A DNA stretch of 64,000 nucleotides from Lates calcarifer. Lineage: Eukaryota > Chordata > Actinopteri > Centropomidae. Positions 51,001-62,600 of the stretch are shown piece by piece (position 1 is the stretch's first letter; the number at the start of each line of letters is the position of its first letter). Under the pieces are notes generated by a model. It was given only the letters and a program-made list of their open reading frames with translations, was not told where the DNA came from and ran no database searches. The DNA is taken from assembly GCF_001640805.2 (NCBI RefSeq), contig NC_066856.1:17599616-17663615 (forward strand). Direction: 5' to 3'. The translations under genes were made by a program, and so were the position numbers.

Positions 51001-53009
51001 GATTGGCCTGTGAGTTTGAGGCCAAGTTTCTTCACATACTCACATAGGAGACTTCTTTTGGTTTGTTTATTGGACTAGACAGGGCAAGTTCTCAATTATT
51101 ACAATGCAATCTATAGTATTGTACATAGCCGGCCAATATGAGTCCAAAATAACAGGTGAAATCTTAAAAGTAAGTCTGGATTCTGTTTTGCCTGTAGTTT
51201 GCTTGTTGAAGCAGATGCAGAGCAGTTTGTGACATTTTTAATGCTGCAAAAAGGCAAGCAGGCATTTAGTTTGCCTAGCATGGTTGACCATTTATGGCAT
51301 AATACAAGAGAGAAAGAAATCTATAATACTATAATTCTGTCCTCTTATATCAGTAATGCTGGATTGGTTTATTGTGATAAATGCAAAAGGAATCAGGACA
51401 GAAAAACACAATTTCTGAATAATTGGCATGTTGGATAAGAGACAAGATTATTATGAGCAAGAAAGGTCACAAGGAATTATTTCAGTTTTACAAGTTTTTA
51501 TTCATGAAAAAAAATAGAGGGATAGTAATGAGGGAAAAAACTACAACATAAGTGTCAATGTCAGTCATGAGAAAAAAATCTATATTTAAAGAGAGAACCT
51601 GGATATATTAATGCAGAACAAGTCCATATGAGCCAATAAGGATTTATGAAATTATAATGACCAGCTCAAGGACTGAAAGTGTGAAAACACCAGTAATATA
51701 CCCTCAGATTTCAAAGGAGGAGTTCATTTCTCTGCCCACCAGGCTGTTCTGAGGAATGTGCTGTACTTACCTCTAAGCTGGAAAATAACACCTAATGTTA
51801 CACAGACATCATATAAAATACACTTTTTATGAGCCTCATAATTATCTGTAGTTTGTTTCAAATTTGATGGATGTATCAAATATTGGCCTTTGAACAATTA
51901 ATGAAAAAAATAGGACAAACAAGATGATGAAAAACCTGATTTGTCACATGCAGCACATATGGGTTGCATAATGCACTTGGGTAATCTTGTTTAGACAAAG
52001 GGTGAAAACTGACAACCATGAGAGCAATGAGAATGATGTCGCTTTCATCAAAGCGATCGCTGAATTATTCAATCAAATTAATGAAAGTTCATAAAAAATG
52101 TAAGTCTTTGACATAGTGCCGCCTCTCTGACAGACATATCTCAGTGAAATTAACCGTGAAAAGCTCCTTTGAAATAGTGAGAAGTCCTTCATTATTTAAG
52201 ATCTCTAGGGTTTGCTCTTTGAAATAAAAAATTACCAAGTCTAAGTGAGGGACACAGTAAGTCATGTCCTGGTCTGGTCCAACAAAAATCTAATTTGTTG
52301 CAGGATAGTTTGTCATGACATTTGAAAACAAGCTCAGACAAGACATCTGTGATACCCAAACACTTCTCTGTCTTCATGATCCATTTGAAATATCATTCAA
52401 ATTTGTCCTGAAATAGCCATTTTATTTCAAAATGAGTGCAATGCCAGTTTGGTACTTCTAAGTCATAATCAAAACCTCTTCTTACTGAGCCCATATGCAT
52501 TTCTGCCAATTTTCTTTTCTTTTATGGTCTCATTAATCATTGGAGAATAAATTGTTTTACTAAGACACAGCCACTGACTCACATGATGGCCATTAACTCT
52601 TAAGTGTTACTGTGTGAGCAGACCCTTATTAACCCTATTAACATTGAAACATATTTATATTTTTCCTATTTTTCTAACTTTAATATAGCACCAATGATTA
52701 GTTCTATGTGTTAACATTTGATTACAGTCTTATCCACACATACTTTTTTCTCAGTCAGACGTCAATATCTTAGATTGGGATAAAGTCTAAACACATGCTG
52801 ACACTGCTAATATGCTGCACCTATAAAATATTCAGTCCTCGTGGACTCTTATTTAGCAAAATATAGCTAGTTGGGACTGAGTGATTTTTACCAGCTTACG
52901 GACAAATAGAGACAAATTACAAAGAAAAGGACAGAAGATCAATAAATAAGTGGGGAAACAAACAAATGCAGGTGTTTCCACATACAGACAGAAGACAAAT
53001 TAAAGGAAA

Positions 53010-53290
53010 AACCAACATGAAGTATCTTAGTGAGGTGTTGGGCACCCATGAGCCACCAGAACAAGTTCAGTGCTCCTTGGTATTGATTCACTCTCTGTTT
53101 CTGAACAATACCAGAAGGCTAGAACACCATTCTTCCAAAAGATATTCCCTCAGTTGGTGTTTTGATGATGGTGGTAGAGAGCACTGTCTAACACATCAGT
53201 CCAAAATCTCCCATAGATGTTAATTTGGGTTGAGAGCTGGTGAATGCGAAGGCCATAGCTTATGATTCACATCATTTTCATACTGAATGG
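53010..53290 (-). pseudogene. Tc1/mariner transposase remnant (C-terminal part)
   Basis: Read on the - strand, 53255-53210 encodes WPSHSPALNPN*HLWEIL. This is the recognisable region around the last catalytic acidic residue of Tc1/mariner (IS630-type) transposases, usually written SPDLNPIEHLW. Conservation continues with ...[18 protein letters not shown]... down to about 53110, then 'GGSWVPNTS' near 53040. The key Asp of SPDLNP is replaced by Ala. The following Glu codon position reads as a stop (TAA), and more stops and frame problems occur towards the C terminus, so it cannot encode an active enzyme. The N-terminal DNA-binding and first catalytic parts are not recognised upstream (higher coordinates), where a second fragment lies head to head. 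This explains the + strand frame at 52966-53223. Confidence 0.7.
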
Positions 53291-53370
53291 GACATGACAG
53301 ACAGACATGGGCTAGCTAAAACAATGAGCCACTCACACACCATACTATATAAGAAAAGCTAAAAAGCATT

Positions 53371-53440
53371 ATTGGCATGTCAGAGAGCGCTACACCACCA
53401 TTACCATAACACCAAATGAGGGATTATCCCGAGTCAAAAA
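53371..53440 (+). mobile_element. Second, inverted fragment of the same transposase region
   Basis: On the + strand, 'ggcatgtcagagagcgctac' followed by 'accaccattaccataacacc' and 'aaatgagggattatcc' parallels the - strand text at 53205-53140 (gtgttagacagtgctc..., accaccatcatcaaaacacc, aactgagggaatatc). The two fragments therefore lie in opposite orientation, about 130 bases apart. A further possible piece ('attcagagacttgcagaa') is at about 53598-53615. Either two insertions or an internal inversion of one element is possible. Confidence 0.5.
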
Positions 53441-54657
53441 AGATTTATGGAGACAATTTGAACCTGCTGCTGAACCTCATGGATCCCTTCTGCAACGTGG
53501 TGCAGCCCCAATTAAAAATTCTTATTATGATGACCAACATATGGGTTCAATTGAGTGCATATTCACAAGTGGTATAACATTGTGTACACGCATAATTCAG
53601 AGACTTGCAGAAAGTCTCATGGAGCTGCAGAACCTAAGGCAATGTAGGTAAGATCTCATTAGGTGTGTGTGCACTACCCCCAGGTACCAGTTTCTAAATG
53701 AGGATATCTACTGCAAGGAAACACACACCAACCAGTATTACTCATTTACTGCCTAGTAATGTCAATTTGTATTCAAACTACATTTTATAATTTGAGAAAT
53801 CATACTTTTAAAATAATCTCCATTTCCATTTTTCTTTCCCACAAATTCCCATCAACATTTTTCTTAAACTGCAAGTTTCTCTCGAAATGTTGATACTGAA
53901 TTCACTGGGCAATTAATATGACTCAGCCAAAACGTTTTGATTGATTGATGATTCATGAAGTTTCATGACTGTAAAACAGAAGAAGAATATGCATCTGTCA
54001 TGGTGCAAGTTTGTGGGGATTATGTTAACCTGACCGCTGAAGTAATGATGCTGACAATAACAATCATAGATAAGAATCACACTTAAACAGTCCCTCTAAT
54101 GCAAAGTTTATTCTTGTATATAAAGAATTACACCTCAACACACAAATAAATGTTTGTTTGTATTCAGAATAACCATATTACACTTTGTTATATGATACTC
54201 TCTATAAGCTTAGGAGCTGTCAGTTTTAGGGCACTCACATTTCACAAGTTCCTTTGAGATTTACTGTTCATTAGACTCATGAAGTGCCCATATGTTGGTA
54301 CCTCCTGCAAATTATTCTGCTGGACCCATATGCTCCAGGACAGGCTATAATGTCTGAATGACAAGTATAAGTATGTTGACACGTAAATGAAGAAGTGACA
54401 CAGCAAATGCTGCATATTATGTATTGTCATTTTCATCCATATGGGAAAAAACAACAACACATGATTGGATTTACAGTATGATTTAATGTTTACAGTGTTT
54501 GGACCAGGACTGGACCATTTTCCACTGCTCATGTCAGGGGAAATTTGCTAATCCAGTCCAGATAGGTTGTGAATCTTTAAAGAGATTTAAAATCACGTTC
54601 CCTGAGGTGTTCTGTGGGAGGTGTGCTGGACTCAGGACTGGCAGCCATGTCCACCTA

Positions 54658-54838
54658 CAGTGCATGGACAAAATAACAGGAACAACATGCAATATCATGC
54701 AATCCAATACAAATGATGTTCCAAAAAATTACCATATGATTTCTAACATTTGCTCTACAAAAACGGGAAACTGTAACTTCACAAAGTTAGTGACTTGCAA
54801 GGACATTAATCTGTACGTGTTATTATGTCCACCCCCTA
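54658..54838. mobile_element. Tc1/mariner-like MITE, about 181 bp, TA target duplication
   Basis: The left end CAGTGCATGGACAAAATAAC (54658-54677) runs on into AGGAAC. The right end, read inverted, is TAGGGGGTGGACATAATAAC followed by ACGTAC. The two ends match at about 19 of 26 positions, including the shared core TGGACA-AATAACA. The dinucleotide TA flanks both sides (54656-54657 and 54839-54840), as expected for Tc1/mariner insertion. Interior: about 130 bases with no transposase frame. The 127-codon frame at 54499-54882 spans this element and both flanks and is therefore unlikely to be a gene. The transposase remnant 1.4 kb upstream could belong to the family that mobilised it, but end sequences of that remnant are not recognisable. 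Confidence 0.65.
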
Positions 54839-54840
54839 TA

Positions 54841-57577
54841 TCTTATTTTAATGTGCTTGAATATATGAAATCCAGGGTTTAGATTCAGTACACCAAATGT
54901 TAAGCCTGTTTTCCAGCTTACAGTAAGATGTCCTTTTGCATATATTTCACAAATGTTCTTGGCACATTCACATAAACACAGAATACCGGTTTCATACTGG
55001 TATTTCATTTGAATCTACTTGAATTCAAGCCGCATGTGCAGTGGCTGGCATTCAGAGAAAAGCCCTCAGTGAATAATTATTGTCCTTAGTGAGGCGAATT
55101 TTAATTTTGTTCGCTTTGCAAAACAGCTCTATAGAGAGTTTCACTGTTCAATTAGATATTTCACACATCCCAGAAAAAAGGAAAGGTTTAGGAAACAAGG
55201 GACCTAAATTGTAAAAACATTTCAGAATTATTATATAACTTATATTGTTTACTTGGGATAAAGTTGCAAGTTTCCTGTGGATAAAGTATTTAATAAAAGA
55301 GGGAAAGAAATCTATCAATTTTTGGGTTTTAACATGGTGATCAACTCCTTGTTTTTCTGGCCTAATTCTGCTGTATGATGGATTTGACAGTTATTGTCAT
55401 AGCATCATGTTTCCAGTCTGTTTTATCCAGTCATGTGATTCAGGTCTGTGGATTGAGCTCCTGAGCAGCTGAGGGAATTCACCATGAAAGTGTAAAGAAA
55501 TCTAAAAACTACTGCAGAGCCAATAAAGCAAAACCTTTATATTTGAATGACAATTGTGTCTACCTTTTGTGACTAATTGGACATCAAAATGAGGGTTAAA
55601 GAAGAAAAGTTTAAAATACAGCAAATTGGCTTTCAGTAAGTATCTAAAATGTAATTTCACATGAAGTATGAGCTATTTCACAGGTTTGAGGCAATAAGCA
55701 ATTACAGATGTAACAGACACACGTAACAATCTGTGTGGCATCTTTATGATGTGAGTTATATCTGACATGACATGAAATACTACTTTGAGCTTGAATAAAT
55801 TCAAAAACGTTTTTATTATTGACATTCAGACACCAAAATAGTAATGTCTGTCTGTGCAGCACACAAAATGTGACAAGTGCCGTATCTTGCAAACATGCAA
55901 TGATCATTCAGGGGAGCTAAGATCGTAAAGGAGCTTGCATTTCCTCTGAAGAAATCAGAGCTCATCAGAGAACAGACCTCACGGCAAAGCAATTTCCTGG
56001 CTCCACCAAAACTGTTGAAGACACAGCTATTAACAGCACCTGTGGGAGAAGTCGGCCCATAACCAGAATCTCATTAGCTACATCGCTGCATGTTGGCATT
56101 ACAATGAAATGACGTGTGCTCACAAAGTTTCATTTTAATTATTCATTGTTTGCAATAAAAGTTCTCCAGTATGTCCAGTGAGGTAGACAATAGAGCTTAA
56201 ATGAGATTTTCTATTTTCACATCTTCCCAGAACAAGGATTGAGAGGAAAGTCTGGTGCTTTGCTGTCTTTTTTGCAACATGCTCAGCACAGTAAAATTGA
56301 CTGATGATCAGAGATATGGGTCTATATCTAGAGTTTCCAGTAGGATTTATTCATGCCTCAAGAATATTCTTTCTTTTTATTTTCATTCTTTTTTCTTATT
56401 CATCAGTATTAGTTGTACATAAATTCTTACAGAGATGTGGGATTAAGAGACAGGGGTATGAAATGTAGAAAAAGGTCTCCAGCTATAACTGAAATGGGGA
56501 CAGTGTGGCTGCTTGATAGGCAGCTAAAGTGTGTGGTCAATGGTGCCCAAACCCTGCCTTTATATATTGTTTGGTTATATGTTGTTGTCTTTACATGCAT
56601 CCTTTTTCCCTCACAATTGGAATAAAAAGATGTGATGCGGGTGTTGAACAGGATGCAAATGTAGCACTGATTTGCATACTCTGTGTGCTTATATTTCCTG
56701 ATAATTGATTTTCTCTGCCAGTGTTAGCTGGTGAATCAACTCCCAGGAATACATCATACATGCCCCTGTATGCTGTCTTTTGTAATGTTGTGTCTCTTTA
56801 ATGCCTTGTAGTTTAAAGGAAATAACATTACTGCATGAACATACCAGCAACTGTGGCTACCAGCATATATGTGCTGCAATTCAAAGTATGTTGTAGGTAG
56901 CCTTCATAGCCAGCCTTTTGATGCCTGGTGTATTAAAATCCTCTTTAGCAGAATCAAAAAAGGGAGCTGTAAAGACACTGGTAGGTCTCTGGTTCAGGTT
57001 TTAGTGGCATCTAGTTAGCACATCTTCACAAGTTAGCATAAAAGTTCTGTAATCTCAGCAGTTGGAAAACTGTGATTAAACAGCCTTATCAACACGCAAA
57101 CCAATGTTATAATACATACACATTAGTGAGGTGTGGTAAGCAGAATTTTTCTCTTTTTTTTCCCTTGCTGGTTCCTACTACATAGCTACCACACACACAT
57201 GAGAAATGTAAATGTCAAAATCTACTTTAAAAACCAATGTAATCTATTTGGCTTTTAATGATAAGAAGAAAGGAAAAATAAAGAAAAAAAGGACAATTTA
57301 TAAAATATAGTCGCTTCAAAAATGATTATACTATGATACAGTAAAAGGCTCTGTTTCCCTGCATGACAGCACATAGCAACTACTTGCGACAAGCTGGCTC
57401 CAACAGGGCAGGTTACAATCTTATTAGACCTACTATAAATATAATAAATAAATACATGAGTGACATGATGTTTCAAAGCAAGTACCCGACAGATATTTAT
57501 GATATGAGTTCATAATTTTGGGCTTACTTATTGTACTACACTTTGTAGACGTTTAATACTAGCAGTACTTAAGAAAT
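54841..57577. other. Noncoding DNA with candidate regulatory stretches
   Basis: No supported gene. 55015-55150 and 55910-56260 are unusually free of simple repeats and rich in homeodomain-like and E-box-like words ('gaataattattg', 'cagctattaacag', 'ttttaattattcattg', 'cacctgtg'). This texture is common in vertebrate conserved noncoding elements. This is a judgement from texture only. Confidence 0.4.
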
Positions 57578-57616
57578 CAGTGGTTTCTGTGTCATGATTT
57601 GAAACAGAAACCACTG
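57578..57616. repeat. 13-bp perfect inverted repeat (hairpin)
   Basis: CAGTGGTTTCTGT at 57578-57590 pairs exactly with ACAGAAACCACTG at 57604-57616. After one mismatch three more pairs extend the stem (TCA with TGA), leaving a five-base loop. Flanking arms do not pair, so a full-length pre-miRNA is not evident. Confidence 0.75.
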
Positions 57617-58201
57617 CAGCACATTGTTCCCATTTCTTTACAATACATATGTTGCTGCATAAGAGGAATCTGCACAGGTCACCACACTCTGTAGCCTAAA
57701 CAAACTTCACAGGAGGGGAGACTGCTGCCCTTGGCTCATACCTCCATCAATAATTACTTGGCTTTAAAACTCGCTTTTGGAAAGCAAAGTGACTGTACTG
57801 TTGTTAATTTTCTCCTGCATGAGAAGAGTGTCAGCGGGTGGCCTGTGGTGAATTTCACTGCAATAAGGTGATTTTCAGACAAGACTAATATGGGGTCAAG
57901 CAGGTGAAGGTTTAGGAGAGGATAGTGATGACACATCAGAAAATGGTTTTACAGTAGGCTATGTCAGCTTTGTTTGCTTTCAGATAGCTTCCAAAACCTT
58001 TTCAGTACATCCCTCACCATGTGTGGATGTTTGGCTGAGTCTGACTGAATGATACTGCAGTTTAAGTAGGCACCAATAGAAAAGGATAAGAACCTCACTT
58101 TCAAAGGTTGCCGGATGAGTGAGGGGATCCCTTCTTGATGGCTAAACTTTCTGAGGCTCAGCTTTGTAGCACCATGAATGAATCCACTCTCGCACACTCA
58201 C

Positions 58202-58348
58202 AGCCCACAAAAAGACAGTATTGAGAGTATCTCTGCGGCATTTCATTGTTTTTGAGGAGAATACTGCTCCCTTGCCTGTCTTGTCACTGAAATAGGGCAG
58301 CATCAGCCAGAGTTGCTTTGAACACTCTGACATGATTTCAGGAGGCAT
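58202..58348 (-). CDS. Putative 147-base symmetric exon, unidentified
   Basis: On the - strand a pyrimidine-rich acceptor (atgtttctgttcccttaag|ATG) at 58349 is followed by 49 open codons and a donor (GGGCT|GTGAGT) at 58201. The length is divisible by three, phase 0 on both sides. The peptide begins MPPEIMSECSKQLWLMLPYF and continues with SDKTGKGAVFSSKTMKCRRD and TLNTVFLWA; it has a credible mix of residues but resembles nothing I can name. Without splicing, the frame continues 18 codons to a stop, so a coding-end exon is also possible. The donor's upstream bases (GCT) are not the preferred CAG. No partner exons were identified on the - strand within the window. Confidence 0.15.
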
Positions 58349-59287
58349 CTTAAGGGAACAGAAACATAAGAAATGATCTCTCAAAGGTGTCGGAACAAAG
58401 GCAAAAAAAAAGTTGAGGACTGTTGAAAGTTTATTGCTCTGGAGCCAACTATTTTGAGTTGCGCAGCAGTTAAGCGTTGTCAACAGTTAAGTGAGATTTA
58501 CCAAACTGCCCACAAGTATAAACATGACATGATGGTCATTACAGAGAGAAACTGGATCTCATCACATTATCACAGAACACATCACTGCATCACTGTGATT
58601 TACACTTTCAAGTTTTCATGGTAGAACTACTCTATTTCCAAATGTAGTTTTGTAGCAACAAGGTGATACTTTCTGTGTCCTAAATGTTTACTGTATGTCA
58701 TGTGTGTCATTTTTAAGTGTAGGGTATGTAGTGAGAAGCATTCATACCTTTTTTAGTGAACAAATGATACTATCTACTATATACTATACTATTAGCTGTC
58801 TCTGACTACAACATAAGTGCCATTACGCTTTACACAAGAAAAAAGGCGAATGTGCTGTCAGATTAAAGTAATAATCAGAGTGCATCATTTTTATTTATCT
58901 AGTTGATGGATGTGAACTTTCAGTGTATAATAAATTATTATCAAAGTGAATTGTATTGGTGTTCTTAATAGCATATGCCTATTTTTTAATTTTTTTTTGA
59001 AATGACAAAGGGAAATGTTATAGCACAAATTTCTACAATATGAGTGATGTTTGTTTCTCTGTGTTCCACATGTATGTGTGTTGTTACTGTGAGCCATTTG
59101 GTTTGGTATGTGCCTGTGCATCATATAAGATGTGCTATAAATGACAGATTCTTCAAAAGATGCATGAAAATGCATGTTTTTCTACCAATAAAAAAGGAGA
59201 TGTCTGTTGACTTTACCACTGACATGCTATATATAGTTGCTCCCTATATTATGAGTGGTGAATATGTGAATAATTTCATTATCTGTC

Positions 59288-59375
59288 ACCTGAGGAAACA
59301 CATGCCAGCAAAACGAGGACATTCAAACTCCACACAGAGTTGACAGACACTGATATTCAAATTCAGGATCTAATC
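59288..59375 (+). repeat. Diverged teleost repeat ('cattcaaactccacacagag')
   Basis: 'gaggaaacacatgccagc', then 'gaggacattcaaactccaca' and 'attcaaattcaggatct' follow the order of a very common fish repeat whose intact copies read 'gagaacatgcaaactccac' and later 'ggattcgaacccaggac'. The copy is degraded and its ends are not defined. It directly precedes the L2-type tail below but is separated from it by AT-rich sequence. Confidence 0.45.
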
Positions 59376-59483
59376 TACTGACTGAACACACTTATTTTCC
59401 ACTGCAAATCTGTTTAAGAGGAGTTGTCAGTGGAGTTTTTATTATAAAATTTATATATATATAAAATGTTATTTATATAAAAA

Positions 59484-59586
59484 GATTAAGAGTATGGTCT
59501 AGACCCGCTCTATATGTACAGTGCCTCGAGATAACTTCTGTTGTGAATTGGCACTATATAAATAAAATTGACTTGACTTGACTTGA
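59484..59586 (+). mobile_element. L2-type LINE 3' tail (or SINE sharing that tail)
   Basis: The sequence has the motifs 'tatggtctagacccgctcta' (about 59493), 'gtgcctcgagataacttctg' (59521), 'ttgtgaattggcactatata' (59541) and 'aataaaattg' followed by GACTT repeats. This is the familiar 3' end of teleost L2-clade LINEs: a short stem, an 'actatataaataaaa' terminus and a short tandem tail. No reverse transcriptase is present upstream, so it is a 5'-truncated copy or a SINE with an L2 tail. It is the strongest single indicator that the source is a ray-finned fish. Confidence 0.75.
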
Positions 59587-61972
59587 GTACTCACCATTTC
59601 ATTTCCACAATGTATCTGGCAATGACTTGGACAGTAATGCTGAATTCTGCATGTTTCACTGTGCCGTACACAGGTTGACCTTTTCATTTAAAAACAGCAA
59701 ACATACTGATGGCACAAGTCTGGAGTTTGGAGACGTGTATGACTCAAAAAAACCTTAGCTGCAATATGGTCAATGTAAAGTTGTAATAATTCTGTACAGA
59801 CAGGTCTTAAGTAAACTTAATTCCTTGTGAGCTTCTTTGTAAAAAGCTACATTTTCTGTGGGATTTAATTCATGATTATAATTCTCAATGAGTCTTTCTG
59901 TTCATTAGGCAAATAACCATCTGTTTATGAATAAAATGGCACTTAGTAATGGTGGAGATAAAATTGTAAATGTGAGAATGCTTTGTGGGGATGCAGTGCA
60001 GCCTATCTTGAATTCAGTGGTTAGATTGAAATTGGAAAAAGGTGGTGTGTAAAGTAAGAGACTGGCGGTCATGGATGACCACGCTGATCTCCATATCTTC
60101 CAAACACAGCCTTGTTCTCTGGGGTCACCTTGTCTGACTGCTTTGCTGCAAGGGGCTTCATGCATAATCATGCCATTTACTCCTATGCTCTAGAAACACA
60201 GGGCTTATAGACACACAAAGCTCGAGTTACGCCAGCAAAGCTTGTGTTCCTGCACTGATCCACACCTAAAACGCCCATGTGGCAACCTCGACACATGGGG
60301 GATGCACACAGATAAAGCTGGAATTGCTTGTTGTCTTACAATGAAATGACGCTTTGGAAAAGAGAGAATCTAACAATATGAAATATAACTGAGTATTGTT
60401 TTTTATCTGTTTACAAAGTGGTTTAGCATAAACAGACACAAATCCTGAGCTTTTCCAGTGTATTGCGTGCAGGTAAACACACAGCAGAAGCTTAAAACAC
60501 TAGTTAGTACGCTTTAGCATTGTTGGTGACGTGTACTTAGAAGAAGAGTAGGTAGCCTGTAAAAAACAGAATCCATTTAATACCATTGTTGACATTTCAC
60601 TGAGATTCATTTTAATGAGCATGAAGTGCTTTATTATCCAACTGCAAAGGCATATAGCAGATTTAACAATTGCTTTGTTGTATGCTTTTGTTTATGTTGA
60701 CTAAATACCCAAAAACTTTTGAATCTATGATGAAAACAGGATATTTTTGACTAAAAGACTGACTCCAGATGGCATTAGTATCACCAAGGGAGGATCTGGT
60801 GATTAGTAATTATTCTCTCAGGACCCTGTGCAACTTGTCGCTATAAGGAACAAACACAGAGATGAATTTTCTTTGGGATCTCTGATATGCAAACATATGA
60901 ATGTTAAAACCTACAATATCTTGAGTTACCTCTAATGTCTAACTTTGTTCCTGTCCTGTCTAACTTGTTCTGTCAGCTAGGGAATTAAATGGCTTATACA
61001 GACTTTGTTTTAAAAGACTGTCTTGGTTTCAGTTTGGCAATTAATCTTGGTAATGGGATCTAGAGATGGTGATGTTGGTCAGGTATGGTCTGGTGCAGGC
61101 ATTCATGTCCCCCTTGAGATAAATTTTAATGATGCTGATATATATTTTTTTTTCAGCACCACCATGAAGATAAAAATCTAAATTCATATAATGCTTTGGG
61201 TTATGACCAGATACTTTCAAAACTAATGGAATTCCATTCCTTAGCTTAGTATGTTAGCAGAGTCAGTTTTATACAAGCTTTGAACCACAATGAATATCAT
61301 TACAAAGTAAACAGTTCATTAAGTTGGAGCTTGATGACACCTAACAAAACCTTTTCTAACTCAAGGTAAAAACTAGCATTTTAGATTTAAGTAAAAAATC
61401 TAATTGTTGATTTGCAACCTTCACAACAACCTACATATACTCCACCCAGTGCCCTAGTTTTCACACATCAGGTCTCATAGGGGATGTAACCTATTTTGGG
61501 AATTTATAACAAACACTGTGGAAACTTAGGGATCACAGGAGGTCTAGACTGTCCCCATACTTGTTTGCTTTTCTCCAGCACAGTCTAGGAAACAATCAGT
61601 CTGTCAGTGTTAGCTTGGTTCATGAGAGGGAGAATTTACCAAAGTAAAGCTGGCAGAAGGAAAGTGGTGAACTCATGAAATAAAGAATTTATAGCCCACA
61701 CAGACAATACACATACCAGTCAGTCTAGTGCAGGATCAAATAGCATTGGACATTTTTTTATATTTTTTTAGTCAGTGTTGGTAGACTCAAAACTGGCCCA
61801 TAGCTTAACCAGCCAGACAAAAATCAGGAAAATACCTGCAGCTTTGTCAACAATATGGCTTACTGATTGTGGCTGTCATTTCTCAGTGTATTCCTGATGA
61901 TTTATTCCACAGTTAGAACTTGCCAAATGTCTTTTTGTGGTTGTAAAATAAAATAACTGAACTTCAGGTTCA
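59587..61972. other. Noncoding, no gene seen
   Basis: AT-rich unique-looking sequence. Contains the repeat fragment at 61095-61170 and a T run at 61145-61153. Stretch 60440-60700 is low in simple repeats but I see nothing definite in it. Confidence 0.45.
61095..61170 (+). repeat. Fragment of dispersed teleost repeat ('attcatgtcccc')
   Basis: 'gcaggcattcatgtccccct' then 'aattttaatgatgctgat' then 'cagcaccaccatgaagat' follows the order 'acattcatggtcccc... gaatcctaatgactttggtgat... tagcgccaccatgaggt' that I recall for a widespread fish repeat. Probably the same family as 41610-41720, but a non-overlapping portion. Confidence 0.45.
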
Positions 61973-62015
61973 TTGCATGAACTTCATTTAGCAACACTAA
62001 ATGAAGTTCATGCAA
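61973..62015. repeat. 19-bp perfect inverted repeat, 5-base loop
   Basis: TTGCATGAACTTCATTTAG (61973-61991) and CTAAATGAAGTTCATGCAA (61997-62015) are exact reverse complements around CAACA. After one A-A mismatch four more pairs (one of them G-U) extend the stem to about 24. Possible origins are a young palindromic duplication, the core of a foldback MITE, or a hairpin RNA; the loop is small for a pre-miRNA. Confidence 0.85.
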
Positions 62016-62169
62016 AGAGCATGAACAAACAAAAATCTTTATTTAACTGTGACTTAATTCTTTATTTTATTTTATTTTTTTCACATTTGAGACCCAGTTA
62101 CACAAAAGAGAATGCCCTCATTTTACCTTTGATTAACTGTTCTGAGGCTTAAATGACTTTGTTTACACT

Positions 62170-62345
62170 CGCTCACAAGTGACATCTAGTGGTCATGAGA
62201 GTAATTACTGTCCTCTCTAGGTGGCAATGTTGAAAGTAGTGTGATGTACCAGGGGTCAATGTGTTCTCCCAAACTTAACTATGATCTTCCCCAAAACGTA
62301 ACTGCATAGCTCTGATTGGCTAAACTAACCAGGCCTTAACTACAG
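62170..62345 (+). repeat. Possible teleost repeat fragment
   Basis: 'gacatctagtggtcatgaga' near 62181 and 'cttaactatgatcttcccca' followed by 'aaaacgtaactgcatag' near 62273-62309 resemble parts of common fish repeats (intact copies read like 'cctaaccatggtctttcct'). Two different repeat families may be juxtaposed. Weak, from memory. Confidence 0.3.
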
Positions 62346-62596
62346 AGGTGGCTGATCCAAAAACACTCATATGAATAATAAGAAGCAGCCATATGGGTCA
62401 TTTTAGAAGATAGTGACCTATTTTGTTTTTCAGGTACAAGCACTCCTAAAAAACAATTCCCAGATGTTTTCCAAGAGCAGTGTTTGTCAGACTGCCTCAG
62501 AAAATTGCGTCTAGCTTATATCTCCTCAGTTGACCAACATCAGCAGAAGGGCACAACAACAAACTTCATTTCAAGCTGTTCATTTGATCCCTTTTA

Positions 62597-62600
<4 letters not shown>

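Larger units (their letters stand above)
45232..52959. other. AT-rich noncoding DNA
   Basis: No supported gene. Noted: four AGTC units at about 45774-45790; purine run of A13 plus (GA)n at 46166-46212; T37 at 48018-48054; and CT-rich GC-elevated sequence at 47680-47720. Two stretches are low in simple repeats and rich in TAATTA/TCAATTA-type words (49000-49215 and 51990-52090) and could be conserved noncoding DNA. The second contains the 10-bp palindrome AGCGATCGCT at 52052-52061. Frames of 111-117 codons here lack splice context. Confidence 0.5.

Noticed and set aside
54499..54882. 127-codon + strand frame, the longest in the window
   Set aside because: It runs through a whole MITE (54658-54838) and both flanks, so the frame is a by-product of an insertion.
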